From positions 1-8,360 of the forward strand of contig UQQZ01000100.1 of the NCBI GenBank assembly GCA_900543305.1: DNA of 8,360 nucleotides. Reading direction: 5' to 3'. Shown here piece after piece: positions 7,469 to 8,360 of the stretch (positions within the stretch are counted from its first letter, which is position 1; each line of letters opens with the position of its first letter). This DNA comes from an uncultured Oscillospiraceae bacterium (GTDB taxonomy: Bacteria > Bacillota > Clostridia > Oscillospirales > Acutalibacteraceae). A program made the position numbers and the translations under genes. The notes below the pieces were generated by a model. It was not told where the DNA came from. It saw only the letters and a list, made by a program, of their open reading frames with translations, and did not search any database.

Positions 7469-7556
7469 CGGGGAAACGGACCCCCGTGCAGGCGGGCGGC
7501 TCTGGCGATATTTTGCCTTCGGCAAAAATCTTGAACCGCCCCTACGGCGGTGGGCG
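7469..7556. repeat. Cluster of GC-rich palindromes, REP-like
   Basis: Several stems overlap here: CGGGG/CCCCG (7469-7473 with 7482-7486), an outer stem GGGCGGCTC/GAACCGCCC (7494-7502 with 7533-7541, one G-T pair) enclosing TTTTGCC-TTC-GGCAAAA (7511-7527), and a competing perfect hairpin ACCGCC-CCTAC-GGCGGT (7535-7551). On the minus strand the outer stem begins with GTAGGGGCGG, the same lead word as the two arm hairpins at 943-971 and 1068-1096. The region shows no believable gene on either strand. It is probably a member of an interspersed repeat family; it lies in the long stretch before the EAL gene, upstream of that gene's likely promoter. Confidence 0.55.
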
Positions 7557-7614
7557 TGGCATAGGATGAAAATCGGACCGCACGACTGTACCGGCTGGCA
7601 CCAACGCAACTGTC

Positions 7615-7640
7615 TTTACATCCTTGCCCTTCCATGTAAA
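7615..7640. promoter_or_regulatory. Inverted repeat overlapping the EAL gene promoter
   Basis: A perfect repeat TTTACAT-N12-ATGTAAA spans the -35 hexamer of the predicted EAL gene promoter. The arm centres are about 19 bases apart, near two helical turns, as expected for a dimeric repressor or activator. I cannot assign the binding protein. Confidence 0.45.
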
Positions 7641-7652
7641 CTGTGGGATAAT
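7624..7652 (+). promoter_or_regulatory. Promoter for the EAL-domain gene
   Basis: The plus strand has TTGCCC (7624-7629, four of six consensus bases), a 17-base spacer and GATAAT (7647-7652). TG lies one base before the -10, making an extended -10 (TGGGATAAT). Transcription would start near 7659, about 47 bases ahead of the gene. Confidence 0.55.
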
Positions 7653-7691
7653 TAATAGAGTGAAAAAAAGAAGCAAAACAGCACTGGAAAC

Positions 7692-7697
7692 AAGGAG
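7692..7697 (+). promoter_or_regulatory. Ribosome binding site of the EAL gene
   Basis: AAGGAG lies 8 bases before the ATG at 7706. An in-frame TGA at 7661 and no other start codon in between fix this start. Confidence 0.85.
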
Positions 7698-7705
7698 ATG
7701 GCACT

Positions 7706-8360
7706 ATGGTAGCAGCAGACTGTATGGGAAAGTACATTCTCCAGCACTTGGAGGAGGCACTGGAAAACCACTGGGTCCAGGTGTATTATCAGCCGGTGAT
7801 CCGTACCCTTACAGGGGATCTGTGCGGTCTGGAGGCCCTGGCCCGATGGGTGGACCCCCAGTCGGGAATCCTTTCCCCGGCCACCTTCATCCCGGTGCTG
7901 GAAGAGGCCCGGCAGATCCACCGGCTGGATGCTTATATGCTGGAAGAAGTGTGCCGCACCATCCGCCAGCGGCTGGATGCCAACCTTCCCATCATCCCGG
8001 TTTCCTTCAACCTGTCCCGGTATGATTTCTCCAGCCTGGATGTTTTTTCCCTGGTGGAAGATACCCGGCAGAAATACAACATTCCCCGGGATTTCCTCCA
8101 TGTGGAGATTACGGAAAGCGTCCTGGCCCAGAATGCGGGAGAGGTGCATCAGGAAGTGGACCGGCTCCGGGCTGAAGGCTACGAGGTGTGGCTGGATGAT
8201 TTCGGCAGCGGCTATTCTTCTTTGAACACCCTGAAAAACTACAGCTTCGATGAAATCAAGATCGATATGGCCTTTTTGTCCCAGTTTACGGAAAAATCCC
8301 AGAATATCATCAAGGCCATTATCCGGATGGCGAAAAAAATCGGCATCCACACCCTGATGG
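7706..8360 (+). CDS. EAL-domain cyclic-di-GMP phosphodiesterase (partial)
   Basis: EAL proteins hydrolyse the second messenger cyclic di-GMP to linear pGpG, usually shifting cells away from sessile behaviour. The reading frame stays open to the window end, showing 218 residues. The domain starts almost at once: YYQPV at 27-31, the signature E43-A-L with RW, N102 in SFNLS, E134 in VEITES, D164-D165-F-G-S-G-Y-S-S (loop 6) and K185-I-D. All metal-binding and catalytic residues seen so far are present, so activity is predicted. The final EGxE and Q positions fall beyond the edge. No signal peptide, membrane segment, PAS or GGDEF domain precedes it; any sensory part would have to be C-terminal. 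Transcription is divergent from the restriction operon. Its GC-rich codon use matches feoAB more than hsdS. Confidence 0.93.
   Translation, partial: MVAADCMGKYILQHLEEALENHWVQVYYQPVIRTLTGDLCGLEALARWVDPQSGILSPATFIPVLEEARQIHRLDAYMLEEVCRTIRQRLDANLPIIPVSFNLSRYDFSSLDVFSLVEDTRQKYNIPRDFLHVEITESVLAQNAGEVHQEVDRLRAEGYEVWLDDFGSGYSSLNTLKNYSFDEIKIDMAFLSQFTEKSQNIIKAIIRMAKKIGIHTLM

Noticed and set aside
7566..7655. 29-codon frame with four cysteines ahead of the EAL gene
   Set aside because: No good ribosome binding site, and it overlaps the promoter and dyad of the EAL gene.
7416..7660. Cyclic-di-GMP riboswitch before the EAL gene
   Set aside because: I could not find the conserved GEMM-type core words; the structures present are better explained as repeats, and the likely promoter lies downstream of most of it.
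7414..7737. Open frames of 66-107 codons on both strands across the repeat cluster
   Set aside because: They run through overlapping hairpins, lack ribosome binding sites and overlap the EAL promoter and start; they look like repeat-derived chance frames.
1..8360. CRISPR array, tRNA or rRNA genes
   Set aside because: No regularly spaced direct repeats and no tRNA- or rRNA-like segments were seen by eye.

Overview
The window looks like chromosomal DNA from a bacterium with a moderately GC-rich genome. FeoA/FeoB sequences, strong AGGAG-type ribosome binding sites, sigma-A-like promoters and GC-rich hairpin repeats between genes suggest a Firmicute, possibly a Negativicutes relative such as Acidaminococcus. 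That placement is inference from style, not a database match. Four of the five complete or near-complete genes are on the minus strand together with feoB; only the last gene is on the plus strand.

Layout. At the left edge (1-795, minus) lies a ferrous iron uptake operon, feoA then feoB, with feoB running off the window. Its promoter (892-920) has a near-consensus -35, a 17-base spacer and a perfect TATAAT, overlapped by an AT-rich palindrome that resembles a Fur box. Between this promoter and the next gene is a 173-base element with imperfect terminal inverted repeats (934-1106), ending about two bases from the hsdR stop codon.

The centre (1109-7069, minus) is a complete type I restriction-modification operon in the order hsdM, hsdS, hsdR, with gaps of 29 and 25 bases. 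HsdM and HsdR keep their visible catalytic motifs and no reading frame is broken, so the system is probably active. HsdM and HsdS would form the sequence-specific adenine methylase; HsdR adds ATP-driven translocation and cleavage. HsdR carries an N-terminal DUF4145 (HEPN-like) domain and a coiled coil ahead of the nuclease. hsdS and the last codons of hsdM are much more AT-rich than their surroundings, the mark of an exchanged specificity cassette.

The right side (7070-7705) is a long divergent intergenic region. It holds an extended -10 promoter for hsdM, two tandem perfect hairpins, an AT-rich tract, a cluster of GC-rich palindromes related to those on the left flank, and a promoter with an inverted repeat just before the last gene. 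That gene (7706 to the end, plus) encodes an EAL-domain cyclic-di-GMP phosphodiesterase cut by the window edge.

I did not find a wholly new system. The points most worth a second look are the HEPN-like domain fused to HsdR, the foreign-looking hsdS cassette, the paired palindromic repeats flanking the restriction island, and the putative operator before the EAL gene.
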